Source: Candidatus Firestoneibacteriota bacterium | Lineage (GTDB): Bacteria > Oederibacteriota > JAAXVQ01 | NCBI GenBank assembly: GCA_013335425.1 | Contig: JAAXVQ010000095.1 | Span: 1-7,312 of the forward strand | Reading direction: 5' to 3' | Length of the DNA: 7,312 bases | Part shown: positions 1 through 5,565 of the stretch, in pieces | Layout: each line of letters begins with the position of its first letter | Position numbering within the stretch: position 1 is the first letter of the stretch | Position numbers and translations under genes: made by a program | The notes under the pieces: generated by a model | Database searches by the model: none | Told to the model about the DNA's origin: nothing | The model's input: only the letters and a program-made list of their open reading frames with translations

Positions 1-280
1 TCCTGCCCAACGGCTTCTCGCAGACGACGTGCTTGCCGGCAGCAGCAGCCTGCAGCACCATATCGTGATGCAGATGCGTTGGCGTACAAATGTCTACGAG
101 ATCTACGTCTTGCAGCAGCACATCCAGGCTGGCGTAGGTACGGGTTTTGTACTGAGAGGCCAGCGCGCTGGCTTGCTCCCCCTTGGTATCGAAGAGACCA
201 GCTAGCTGAACGCCGGTCTGGCTCCAGGCGGCCGCGTGGGTGCTGCCCATGGCTCCGGCGCCGACAAGTCCAACTCGCAT
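1..280 (-). CDS. Gfo/Idh/MocA family NAD(P)-dependent oxidoreductase, N-terminal part (runs off left edge)
   Basis: The first 93 codons are present; the 3' end lies outside the window. The protein opens with a beta-strand and dinucleotide-binding glycine loop (VGLVGAGAMGSTHAAAW, residues 3-19), then an acidic residue at the end of the second strand (D31). It continues with VDICTPTHLHHDMVLQAAAAGKHV and the CEKP motif (E88-K89-P90), which is diagnostic of this family; the lysine takes part in catalysis in characterised members. These enzymes oxidise or reduce sugars, inositols or similar compounds using NAD(P); the substrate cannot be told from this part. The ATG at 280 is supported by AAGGAG seven bases upstream. 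The gene sits beyond a probable chimeric join, so its neighbourhood with the pyr operon should not be trusted. Confidence 0.9.
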   Translation of the reverse strand, partial: MRVGLVGAGAMGSTHAAAWSQTGVQLAGLFDTKGEQASALASQYKTRTYASLDVLLQDVDLVDICTPTHLHHDMVLQAAAAGKHVVCEKPLGR

Positions 281-315
281 AGCGCGACTCCTTCCAAGAA
301 GATCCGTGATGGTTG

Positions 316-353
316 CGTGGCGCGCCACGGGGGCAGATGCAAGATCCGCCCCC
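316..353. repeat. Two adjacent palindromes upstream of the oxidoreductase gene
   Basis: CGTGGCGCGCCACG (316-329) is a perfect 14-base palindrome. It is followed at once by a hairpin-forming pair, GGGGGCAGAT (329-338) and ATCCGCCCCC (344-353), with nine of ten positions pairing and a 5-base spacer. Neither has a T-run, so a terminator is unlikely. The first palindrome lies 36 bases upstream of the oxidoreductase start and could be an operator for a dimeric regulator; that is inference. The segment is close to a probable sequence join (about 345-365), so the second hairpin may not be native. Confidence 0.4.
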
Positions 354-361
354 ACACCGGA

Positions 362-481
362 CATACGGCTATCGCGCACGAGAACGGCGCTCTGCTGCTC
401 GTCGACGCGGCACAAACCGCCGGTGCTGTACCGCTGAACATGGAAACCATGGGCATCGATCTACTGGCTTTCCCCGGCCAT
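362..481 (+). pseudogene. Fragment of a class V aminotransferase / cysteine desulfurase-like gene
   Basis: One forward frame reads AIAHENGALLLVDAAQTAG and then AVPLNMETMGIDLLAFPGH. This is the PLP-binding core of class V aminotransferases related to NifS/SufS: the Asp and Gln of VDAAQ contact PLP, and the GH before the Schiff-base lysine is kept. The expected next residue, the catalytic Lys of GHK, is Gln here (codon 482-484), because from 482 on the DNA is the antisense of pyrD. There is no start, no upstream domain and no downstream domain, so this is about 40 codons of a gene of roughly 380-400. The left boundary is uncertain (345-365): upstream residues no longer resemble the family. Either a real remnant or part of an assembly/amplification chimera. 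Confidence 0.7.
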
Positions 482-1261
482 CAGGAACTCCAGAGCATCA
501 CTGGCAGTGCTGATGCCCCCGCAGCCGATGACCGGTATTTTAACGGCCCCGGCGGTTTTATACACCAGGTTCAAGGCCACGGGTTTGATGGCCGGGCCCG
601 ACAAGCCGCCGGTGACGTTAGCCAGCACCGGGCGGCGGTGTTCCAAATCCATGCGCATGCCTACCAAGGTGTTGCTCACGGTCAAAGCGTCGGCACCGGC
701 CGCCTCGGCGGCGAGGGCCAGCGGTACGATGTCCGTGACATTGGGGGTCAGCTTGACCCACAGGGGGCGGCGCGTGATTTCCCGCACCGCGGCCACCAAC
801 TCGCCCAACACGCCCGGGTCGCGCCCGAACTCCAGGCCGCCCGCATGCACGTTGGGGCAGGACACGTTCAATTCCAAGCCCGCAAGTCCGGCTTCGCTCT
901 CCAGCCGTGCCACCACCTTGAGGTATTCCTCAGCCGTGGAACCGGCGACATTGGCAATCACCGCACACGGCAAACGCCGCAGGGCCGGCAATTTCTCCCG
1001 ACAAAACGCTTCCACTCCAACATTGGCCAACCCGATGGCATTGAGCATGCCCGCAGCGCACTCCACCACCCGGGGCATGGGATTGCCGGTGCGCGGCGTA
1101 AGGGTCACGCTCTTGGCCACCAACGCGCCTAGGGTGGAGAAATCCACTTGGTCTTCGAGTTCCGTGCCGTAGCCGCAAGTGCCCGAAGCCAAGATCACGG
1201 GGTTGCGCAATTCCAAAGTCCCAAGACGAACGGATAAGGAAGCGGGTTTTTGCTTAGGCAT
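461..1261 (-). CDS. pyrD: Dihydroorotate dehydrogenase catalytic subunit (class 1B), 3'-truncated
   Basis: FMN subunit that oxidises dihydroorotate to orotate, passing electrons to PyrK and on to NAD. The N-terminus (NPVILASGTCGYG, residues 20-32) and NVSCPNVHAGG (132-142) with the class 1-type catalytic Cys135 are intact, as are TGGLSGPAIKP (217-227) and the FMN-phosphate loop GCGGI (247-251 region). After LMAG (to residue 263) the frame ends in three unrelated residues and a stop. Family members are about 300-310 residues, so some 40 C-terminal residues, including the second phosphate-binding segment, are missing. The break coincides with the start of aminotransferase-like DNA on the other strand. 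The ATG overlaps the pyrK stop by eight bases, implying translational coupling; its Shine-Dalgarno is weak. Class 1B is assigned from the adjacent PyrK. As drawn the protein would be non-functional, but the truncation may be an artefact. Confidence 0.9.
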   Translation of the reverse strand: MPKQKPASLSVRLGTLELRNPVILASGTCGYGTELEDQVDFSTLGALVAKSVTLTPRTGNPMPRVVECAAGMLNAIGLANVGVEAFCREKLPALRRLPCAVIANVAGSTAEEYLKVVARLESEAGLAGLELNVSCPNVHAGGLEFGRDPGVLGELVAAVREITRRPLWVKLTPNVTDIVPLALAAEAAGADALTVSNTLVGMRMDLEHRRPVLANVTGGLSGPAIKPVALNLVYKTAGAVKIPVIGCGGISTASDALEFLMAGESQ

Positions 1262-2012
1262 GCCAGTCCACGTCCTGGGCTGAAAATACGGGTCCGTCTT
1301 TGCAAACCCGCTGATACTCGCCTTTAATCTTTACCACGCAACCGTTGCAAACCCCCAGACCGCAAGCCAAGACCGTTTCCAAGGACACTTCCGCCGGGAC
1401 TTGATAGGTTTGGGCAAGCCGGGTGACGGCTTGCAGCAAACCATGCGGCCCGCAAGCCGCCAGGCGTACAGGGCTCGGAGTTTGACGCAAACGCACTTCC
1501 AAAGGCATGGTCACACGCCCTTGAAAACCGACGCTGCCGTCCTCCGTGGAGCAGGTGACTTTTGCCCCAGCCAGTTTCATTTCCCGACGCAACAGCAAAT
1601 CTTCCTCACAGCGCCCGCCGATAAAAACCTCCACAGGTATTTTCTTGGCCTTGAGTACCTGGGCCAAAAAAAGCAGTGGCGCAATGCCGTAGCCGCCACC
1701 CACGAGCAGGCGCGGGGTTTTGCCTGTAAGCGTGAATCCTTTTCCCAAGGGACCGAGCACATCCACTTTCGCGCCGGGGCCCAAGGCCGCCAGTAACGCC
1801 GATCCCCGGCCGCGGGCCTTAATCAAGAGTTCCACGCGTCCGTCAGCGGCCCGGCAGATGGAAAACGGCCGGCGCCAAAATGGGGCACCCTCCCCGCTTA
1901 AGCGGACTTCGACAAACTGACCTGGGCGGGCGCGGCGCGCAATGGCCGGCGCGGCCAACACCAGGTGCGCATAGGGACCGAAACGGCGGATGGAAAGCAA
2001 CTCAGCGAGCAT
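1254..2012 (-). CDS. pyrK: Dihydroorotate dehydrogenase electron transfer subunit
   Basis: A 252-residue FAD and [2Fe-2S] protein that carries electrons from the FMN of PyrD to NAD+ in the cytoplasmic PyrD2-PyrK2 complex. The FAD-binding RPFS motif (48-51) ends the beta-barrel domain, GGGYGIAPL (105-113) is the NAD-domain glycine loop, and Cys217, 222, 225 and 237 (spacing C-x4-C-x2-C-x11-C) are the iron-sulfur ligands, followed by the conserved DGPVF. Length fits the family (about 250-260). I place the start at the ATG at 2012, with GTGAGG six bases upstream. An in-frame start at 2069 would add 19 residues, but those codons are read out of the inverted repeat and do not resemble PyrK. It is separated from pyrC by 124 bases and overlaps pyrD by eight. 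Confidence 0.95.
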   Translation of the reverse strand: MLAELLSIRRFGPYAHLVLAAPAIARRARPGQFVEVRLSGEGAPFWRRPFSICRAADGRVELLIKARGRGSALLAALGPGAKVDVLGPLGKGFTLTGKTPRLLVGGGYGIAPLLFLAQVLKAKKIPVEVFIGGRCEEDLLLRREMKLAGAKVTCSTEDGSVGFQGRVTMPLEVRLRQTPSPVRLAACGPHGLLQAVTRLAQTYQVPAEVSLETVLACGLGVCNGCVVKIKGEYQRVCKDGPVFSAQDVDWHA

Positions 2013-2031
2013 GGAAAACCTCACAACAATG

Positions 2032-2131
2032 TTCACCGCAAAAACGCCAAGGACGCAAAGGAAATCCAAATCCGGAGCTAACTGGTTTCTTGGTTGAGCT
2101 TCCTTTGCGCCCTTTGCGCCTTTGCGGTGAA
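2032..2131. repeat. Inverted repeat of CGCAAAGG-type units between pyrC and pyrK
   Basis: Two 32-base arms, 2032-2063 and 2100-2131, are inverted copies matching at 28 of 32 positions, with a 36-base spacer. Each arm begins TTCACCGCAAA and contains short imperfect tandem units; the 2100-2131 arm on the minus strand has three (CGCAAAGG, CGCAAAGGG, CGCAAAGG). It fills most of the pyrC-pyrK gap, the only sizeable gap in the operon. The RNA could fold into a long hairpin, but no U-run follows, so it is not an evident intrinsic terminator. It has the form of a REP/MITE-like dispersed element. Similar CGCAAAG-rich intergenic repeats are, from memory, common in several bacterial phyla. Possible effects on pyrK/pyrD expression or mRNA stability are inference. 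Confidence 0.8.
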
Positions 2132-2136
2132 ATGAT

Positions 2137-3450
2137 TTACACTTTTCTTATCTTTCCCTCAAACGCGGGATCGAAAAACACCACTTGCCCCGCCACCAGT
2201 GTGGCGAGCACCCGCCCTTTGACCTGCCATTGATCGAACGGCGTATTGTTGGATTGGCTGACAAACTCTTTGGCCTGGATCACGCGCTCAGCCTCCGGGT
2301 TGAAGATCACCACGTCTGCGTCCGCCCCGGGTGCGAGCGTGCCCTTGGGGATTTTTAAAATCGCGGCCGGATTGGCGGTCATGCGCCGCAGGGCTTCGAG
2401 CAGGGACATTTTTCCCGTGGCCACCAACGTGGTAAGCACCAACGAAAGCGAAGTTTCCAAACCGCTGATGCCCGGCGCCGCCAGGGCGAACTCCATTTCT
2501 TTTTCGCGCCGGGAGTGGGGCGCGTGGTCCGTGGCAATCGCGTCGAGCGTGCCGTCCTGCAGGCCCGCGATGAGCGCGGCCTGGTCCGAGGCTTCGGGAA
2601 CGGGCGGGTTCACGCGCACGTTGGTGTCGTAGGTGGCCAGGCATTCGTCCGTGAGCGCCAGGTAGTGGGGCGCGGTTTCGGCCGTCACCTTGACACCACG
2701 CGCCTTGGCTTCACGGATCATGCGCACGGCACCGGCCGTGGATACGTGCGGTATATGGAGGCGGCAGCCCGTTTCCTCGGCCAGCAACAAATCGCGGGCG
2801 ATCATGATCTCCAGCCCCGAACGCGGTACGCCGCTCAGGCCCAGTTTGGCGGCCATAAACCCCGCATGCGCCACACCGTTCCCGGTCAGAGATTTTTCTT
2901 CAGCGTGGTTGATGACCAACAAATCCAGCATACCCGCATATTGCAGCGCGCTGCGCATAAGCATGGGTGACGCCACGGGCTCACCGTCGTCTGAAACAGC
3001 TTTGACGCCCGCGGCCTGGAGTTCCCCCATTTCCGCGAGTTCTTCCCCCTTGCGTCCCTTGGTGATGCAGGCAATGGGGTAAACGTTCACTACGCCCTGC
3101 TGCTTGGCTTTGGAAAGCACCATTTCCACGGTGGCGAGGTTGTCGATGGGCGGGTGGGTGTTGGGCATGCAGGCCACGCTGGTCACGCCCCCGGCGGCCG
3201 CGGCGCGTGTGCCCGAGGCGATGGTTTCCTTGTACTCTTCCCCGGGTTCCCGCAGGTGCACGTGCAGGTCCACCAGCCCCGGCGCCACCACCGCGCCGGC
3301 TGCGTCGATCACCGCGTCATTTTTTTGCGCAGCTCGGGCGCCGGCTGGAGTTATCTCCAAAACCTTTCCGTCTTCCAGCCAGAGATCACCGGGCGCATCG
3401 TGTCCCGAGGCCGGGTCGATCACCCGCGCGTTTTTAATTAATGTTCTCAT
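2137..3450 (-). CDS. pyrC: Dihydroorotase (class I)
   Basis: Zinc amidohydrolase of 437 residues that cyclises N-carbamoyl-L-aspartate to dihydroorotate, third step of UMP synthesis. The metal site is complete: H63 and H65 ([10 protein letters not shown]), D154 (AVSDDGEP), H182 (NHAEE), H235 (HIPHVSTAG) and D308 (ATDHAPH). R67 and N98 (MPNT) would bind the substrate carboxylate. Length and the [13 protein letters not shown] signature place it in class I, the long form usual in PyrR-regulated operons. The start is taken as the ATG at 3450: GGAGG lies 11 bases upstream. The GTG at 3462 is in frame but directly abuts that Shine-Dalgarno, so it is unlikely. The start overlaps the end of pyrB by 17 bases. 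Confidence 0.96.
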   Translation of the reverse strand: MRTLIKNARVIDPASGHDAPGDLWLEDGKVLEITPAGARAAQKNDAVIDAAGAVVAPGLVDLHVHLREPGEEYKETIASGTRAAAAGGVTSVACMPNTHPPIDNLATVEMVLSKAKQQGVVNVYPIACITKGRKGEELAEMGELQAAGVKAVSDDGEPVASPMLMRSALQYAGMLDLLVINHAEEKSLTGNGVAHAGFMAAKLGLSGVPRSGLEIMIARDLLLAEETGCRLHIPHVSTAGAVRMIREAKARGVKVTAETAPHYLALTDECLATYDTNVRVNPPVPEASDQAALIAGLQDGTLDAIATDHAPHSRREKEMEFALAAPGISGLETSLSLVLTTLVATGKMSLLEALRRMTANPAAILKIPKGTLAPGADADVVIFNPEAERVIQAKEFVSQSNNTPFDQWQVKGRVLATLVAGQVVFFDPAFEGKIRKV

Positions 3451-4375
3451 CGCCGTTGCCACCTCCGGAGAGTAAATACAACAAGGCCATGCGCACGGCC
3501 ACGCCGTTGGTCACTTGGTTTAAAATCACGGAATGGGGACCGTCGGCCACGCGCGGGGAAATCTCAATGCCTCGGTTCATGGGGCCGGGGTGCATGATAA
3601 GCACATCGGGCTTGGCCAGTTTTAAGCGCCGGGCGTTGACGCCATAGAGGTTGGCATACTCGCGGCTGCTGGGGAAATATTTACCGTCCTGGCGTTCGAG
3701 TTGGATACGCAGGATGTTGATCACGTCCGCGTCCTGGATGGCCTCTTCCAGATTGGTATGGACTTCCACGCCCAGGCGCGTGAAAGAACGCGGCACCAGG
3801 GTGGCCGGCCCTACAATGCGCACCTTGGCTCCGAGCTTGACCAGACCGTGGATGTTCGAACGGGCCACGCGCGAGTGAGTGATGTCCCCCACCAGGGTGA
3901 CCGTCAAGCCCGCCAGGGAACCCTTGCATTCGCGGATGGTGAACATGTCCAACAGCCCCTGCGTGGGGTGCTCGTGCGTGCCGTCCCCGGCATTGACCAC
4001 GCTGGCTTTAATGGACTCGGCCACCAGGCGCACGGAACCCGAGCAGGAGTGACGCATGATGATGGTATGCACGTTCATGGCTTCGATGTTGCGGACCGTG
4101 TCCAACAGGGTTTCCCCTTTGGCCAGCGAAGAGGCGGAGGCCGTAAAATTAACCACGTCCGCGGAGAGACGTTTGGCCGCCAGTTCAAAGGACGTGCGCG
4201 TGCGCGTCGAGTTTTCGAAAAAGAGATTGACCACGGTCTTGCCGCGGAGGGCCGGGACTTTTTTAATGGGGCGCTGCACGACTTCCTTGAAGGAAAGGGC
4301 CGTGTCGAGGATCAGCAAGATCTCCTCGGCCGAGAGTTCTTCCAAGCTCAACAGATCTTTACGTTGCAAACCCAT
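3434..4375 (-). CDS. pyrB: Aspartate carbamoyltransferase catalytic subunit
   Basis: A 313-residue enzyme that condenses carbamoyl phosphate with L-aspartate to carbamoyl aspartate, the committed step of pyrimidine synthesis. Carbamoyl-phosphate residues are in STRTR (56-60), the mobile-loop lysine in SLAKGET (K86), RHS (108-110) and HPTQ (136-139). The aspartate domain shows RIQ near 223-225 and HPGPMNRG (262-269). All expected catalytic residues are present and the length is normal (about 305-315). No regulatory subunit gene (pyrI) adjoins it, which fits the unregulated trimer type controlled by PyrR at the mRNA level. The ATG at 4375 has AAGGAGG seven bases upstream and lies two bases after the pyrR stop; an upstream in-frame TTG at 4396 would place the start inside pyrR with no ribosome site. 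Confidence 0.97.
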   Translation of the reverse strand: MGLQRKDLLSLEELSAEEILLILDTALSFKEVVQRPIKKVPALRGKTVVNLFFENSTRTRTSFELAAKRLSADVVNFTASASSLAKGETLLDTVRNIEAMNVHTIIMRHSCSGSVRLVAESIKASVVNAGDGTHEHPTQGLLDMFTIRECKGSLAGLTVTLVGDITHSRVARSNIHGLVKLGAKVRIVGPATLVPRSFTRLGVEVHTNLEEAIQDADVINILRIQLERQDGKYFPSSREYANLYGVNARRLKLAKPDVLIMHPGPMNRGIEISPRVADGPHSVILNQVTNGVAVRMALLYLLSGGGNGDENIN

Positions 4376-4377
4376 GG

Positions 4378-4923
4378 TCACCCCTCCTTGATCCAAACGC
4401 CTTCGGCGCCGTCGCGTTCCTGCAGGGCCACTTCCACGCTTTCCTTCATGGAGGTGGGCAGATTTTTTCCCACGAAATCGGCGTGAATGGGGAGTTCGCG
4501 GTGCCCGCGGTCCACCAACACCGCCAACTGGATCAGGCGGGGTCGGCCATAGTCCACCAGCTCCATCATGGCCGCCCGGATGCTGCGCCCGGTAAAGAGC
4601 ACGTCGTCCACCAGCACCACCCGCTTGCCGTCCACGTCAAAAGGCAGGTGCGTGGGGCGCTGACTTCCCACCGCCGCGCCGCGCGGACCCGCGTCGTCGC
4701 GGTAAAAGGTGATGTCCATGGCTCCCACGAGCGGCTGCTTGCCCTCGATTTTGCCGATTTGCTCGGCCAGGCGCTGCGCCAGAATGTCCCCCCGGCTTAA
4801 AATGCCGATGAGCACCAGGTCTTCCGCGCCGCGGTTGCGCTCCACGATTTCATGCGCCACGCGCGTCAAGGCGCGCCGGATGGTTTCCGGGTCCATGACT
4901 TGATTTTTTTTAACGGTTTCCAT
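4378..4923 (-). CDS. pyrR: PyrR bifunctional pyr operon attenuator / uracil phosphoribosyltransferase
   Basis: A 181-residue type I phosphoribosyltransferase-fold protein. PyrR proteins bind a hairpin in pyr leader mRNA when UMP or UTP is high and favour transcription termination; many also convert uracil plus PRPP to UMP. The PRPP-binding signature [18 protein letters not shown] is at residues 102-119, [15 protein letters not shown] at 38-52 and the PyrR-typical [21 protein letters not shown] at 137-157. Length matches the family (about 175-185). The ATG at 4923 has AAGGAG eight bases upstream; a TTG at 4956 is in frame but lacks a ribosome site. It is first in the operon, 48 bases after the leader terminator. 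The leader carries a matching candidate target, so an RNA-binding role is well supported here. Confidence 0.96.
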   Translation of the reverse strand: METVKKNQVMDPETIRRALTRVAHEIVERNRGAEDLVLIGILSRGDILAQRLAEQIGKIEGKQPLVGAMDITFYRDDAGPRGAAVGSQRPTHLPFDVDGKRVVLVDDVLFTGRSIRAAMMELVDYGRPRLIQLAVLVDRGHRELPIHADFVGKNLPTSMKESVEVALQERDGAEGVWIKEG

Positions 4924-4970
4924 GCGGCAAACTCCTTGGCGGCAACGTAGGTGCAAACTTATTTCGGGTG

Positions 4971-5010
4971 TAAAAAAAGCCTCCCGCTGCGCAAGTTACA
5001 GGGAGGCTTC
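4971..5010 (-). terminator. Intrinsic terminator in the pyr leader (attenuator)
   Basis: On the minus strand AAGCCTCCC (5009-5001) pairs perfectly with GGGAGGCTT (4985-4977) across a 15-base loop, and the stem runs into seven Ts (4978-4972). This is a canonical Rho-independent terminator, placed 48 bases before the pyrR start codon and downstream of the promoter. Termination here would switch off the whole operon, so it is best read as the attenuator controlled by PyrR rather than the end of an upstream gene. Confidence 0.9.
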
Positions 5011-5036
5011 AAAAAGCGTTACGCGATGGGCTCTTC

Positions 5037-5054
5037 CTAGCTTCGCAGAGCTAG
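5037..5054 (-). promoter_or_regulatory. Candidate PyrR-binding hairpin (anti-antiterminator)
   Basis: The minus-strand RNA CUAGCU-CUGCGA-AGCUAG forms a perfect six-pair stem with the hexaloop CUGCGA. The loop fits the CNGNGA consensus known for PyrR-binding loops in Bacillus-type leaders; the loop-closing pairs (U-A, then C-G) differ from the most common ones. It lies between promoter and terminator, as in known PyrR attenuators. A competing antiterminator is only partly visible: GAAGAGC (5036-5030), starting within two bases of the hairpin, can pair with GCUUUUU (5017-5011), next to the 5' arm of the terminator, using two G-U pairs. Confidence 0.75.
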
Positions 5055-5076
5055 ATTAAAGATTATTTAAGTAAGG

Positions 5077-5105
5077 AGAATACACCCAGATTAGGGCTTT
5101 GTCAA
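5077..5105 (-). promoter_or_regulatory. Sigma70-type promoter of the pyr operon
   Basis: TTGACA (5105-5100) matches the -35 consensus exactly. Seventeen bases later is TATTCT (5082-5077), matching the -10 consensus at four of six positions. Transcription would start near 5070, giving a leader of about 145 bases that contains the PyrR hairpin and the terminator. The -35 box lies at the foot of the upstream GC-rich hairpin. Confidence 0.7.
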
Positions 5106-5166
5106 GCCCGGGCGGGCGCGGGTAATCGGCCAGGGAATCGCCCTGACCCTTTGCCCGCCCGGGCTT
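5104..5166 (-). terminator. GC-rich hairpin at the end of the RND/PII-like gene pair
   Basis: AAGCCCGGGCGGGC (5104-5117) and GCCCGCCCGGGCTT (5153-5166) are perfect 14-base inverted copies. Inside is a smaller hairpin, CAGGG/CCCTG (5131-5145). The structure begins at the stop codon of the PII-like gene, so it probably ends that transcript or protects its 3' end. The following bases (CUUGACAAAG) are not a true U-run, so efficient intrinsic termination is uncertain. Confidence 0.6.
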
Positions 5167-5528
5167 TAGACCACGCCCAGACACGGCTGGATGATCAACT
5201 TGATGCCTTCGCCCGGGAACTGTTGGCGGATGGCCAACACCGCGGCCGCCAGGCGCGGCTGCCAGGCCGCCGGGGCGGCGAACATGCACAGCGCGTTGAC
5301 CGCCGGCCAGACCTCGTCGTTTAAATGCGGGCCGGAACGGCCGCTGCCTTTGACTTCTTCCCAGGCCGTGTAGGCCTTGATTTCCAAAGTCACCAGCAGT
5401 TCCTGCACGTCGGTTTCCAAGGCCACATTGTAGGCCAGCCAATACAAACGCCATTCGGGTTCTGACGGCACCGCGGCCTTGGCGGTTTTGGGCGCGGCTT
5501 TAGCCGCGGTCTTGCGCACGCTTTTCAT
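5166..5528 (-). CDS. PII-like transporter-associated protein (PG0541-like)
   Basis: A 120-residue protein. Residues 2-20 are an Ala/Lys/Pro-rich, probably disordered basic tail. The rest (about 26-118) has a short alpha/beta pattern, YNVALETDVQELLVTLEIKAYTAWEEV, then GSGRSGPH (61-68), the VWPAVNA segment and a final EGIKLIIQP strand. From memory this matches small ferredoxin-fold, PII-like proteins encoded beside RND efflux genes in Bacteroidetes and other phyla (the PG0541 transporter-associated group). The function of that group is not established to my knowledge, and a sensory or regulatory role for the pump is inference. It lies 37 bases after the RND gene on the same strand. The chosen ATG has GAGGTG upstream; an in-frame ATG at 5561, four bases after the RND stop, would add 11 residues and cannot be excluded. 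Confidence 0.7.
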   Translation of the reverse strand: MKSVRKTAAKAAPKTAKAAVPSEPEWRLYWLAYNVALETDVQELLVTLEIKAYTAWEEVKGSGRSGPHLNDEVWPAVNALCMFAAPAAWQPRLAAAVLAIRQQFPGEGIKLIIQPCLGVV

Positions 5529-5565
5529 GGTCAACACCTCGGAATTAACGTTTTTGGGCATGGCC

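Noticed and set aside
236..1132. Long open forward frame of 298 codons across the left part.
   Set aside because: Only codons near 362-481 resemble a known protein; the rest is the antisense of pyrD, kept open by its GC-rich codon use, and there is no convincing ribosome site.
2013..2069. N-terminal extension of pyrK by 19 residues.
   Set aside because: The codons come from the inverted repeat, and the ATG at 2012 has a good Shine-Dalgarno and matches usual PyrK N-termini.
2032..2131. A CRISPR-like or terminator reading of the CGCAAAGG units.
   Set aside because: Units are short, contiguous and inverted with no unique spacers, and no U-run follows the hairpin.
3701..4486. Long forward open frame opposite pyrB and pyrR (261 codons).
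   Set aside because: It mirrors two complete, motif-confirmed genes and is low-complexity His/Gly/Arg-rich, typical of antisense shadows in GC-rich DNA.
5056..5454. Minus-strand frame of 132 codons reaching into the pyr promoter and leader.
   Set aside because: It is a different frame over the PII-like gene, and its end reads through the hairpin, promoter and leader; no family resemblance.
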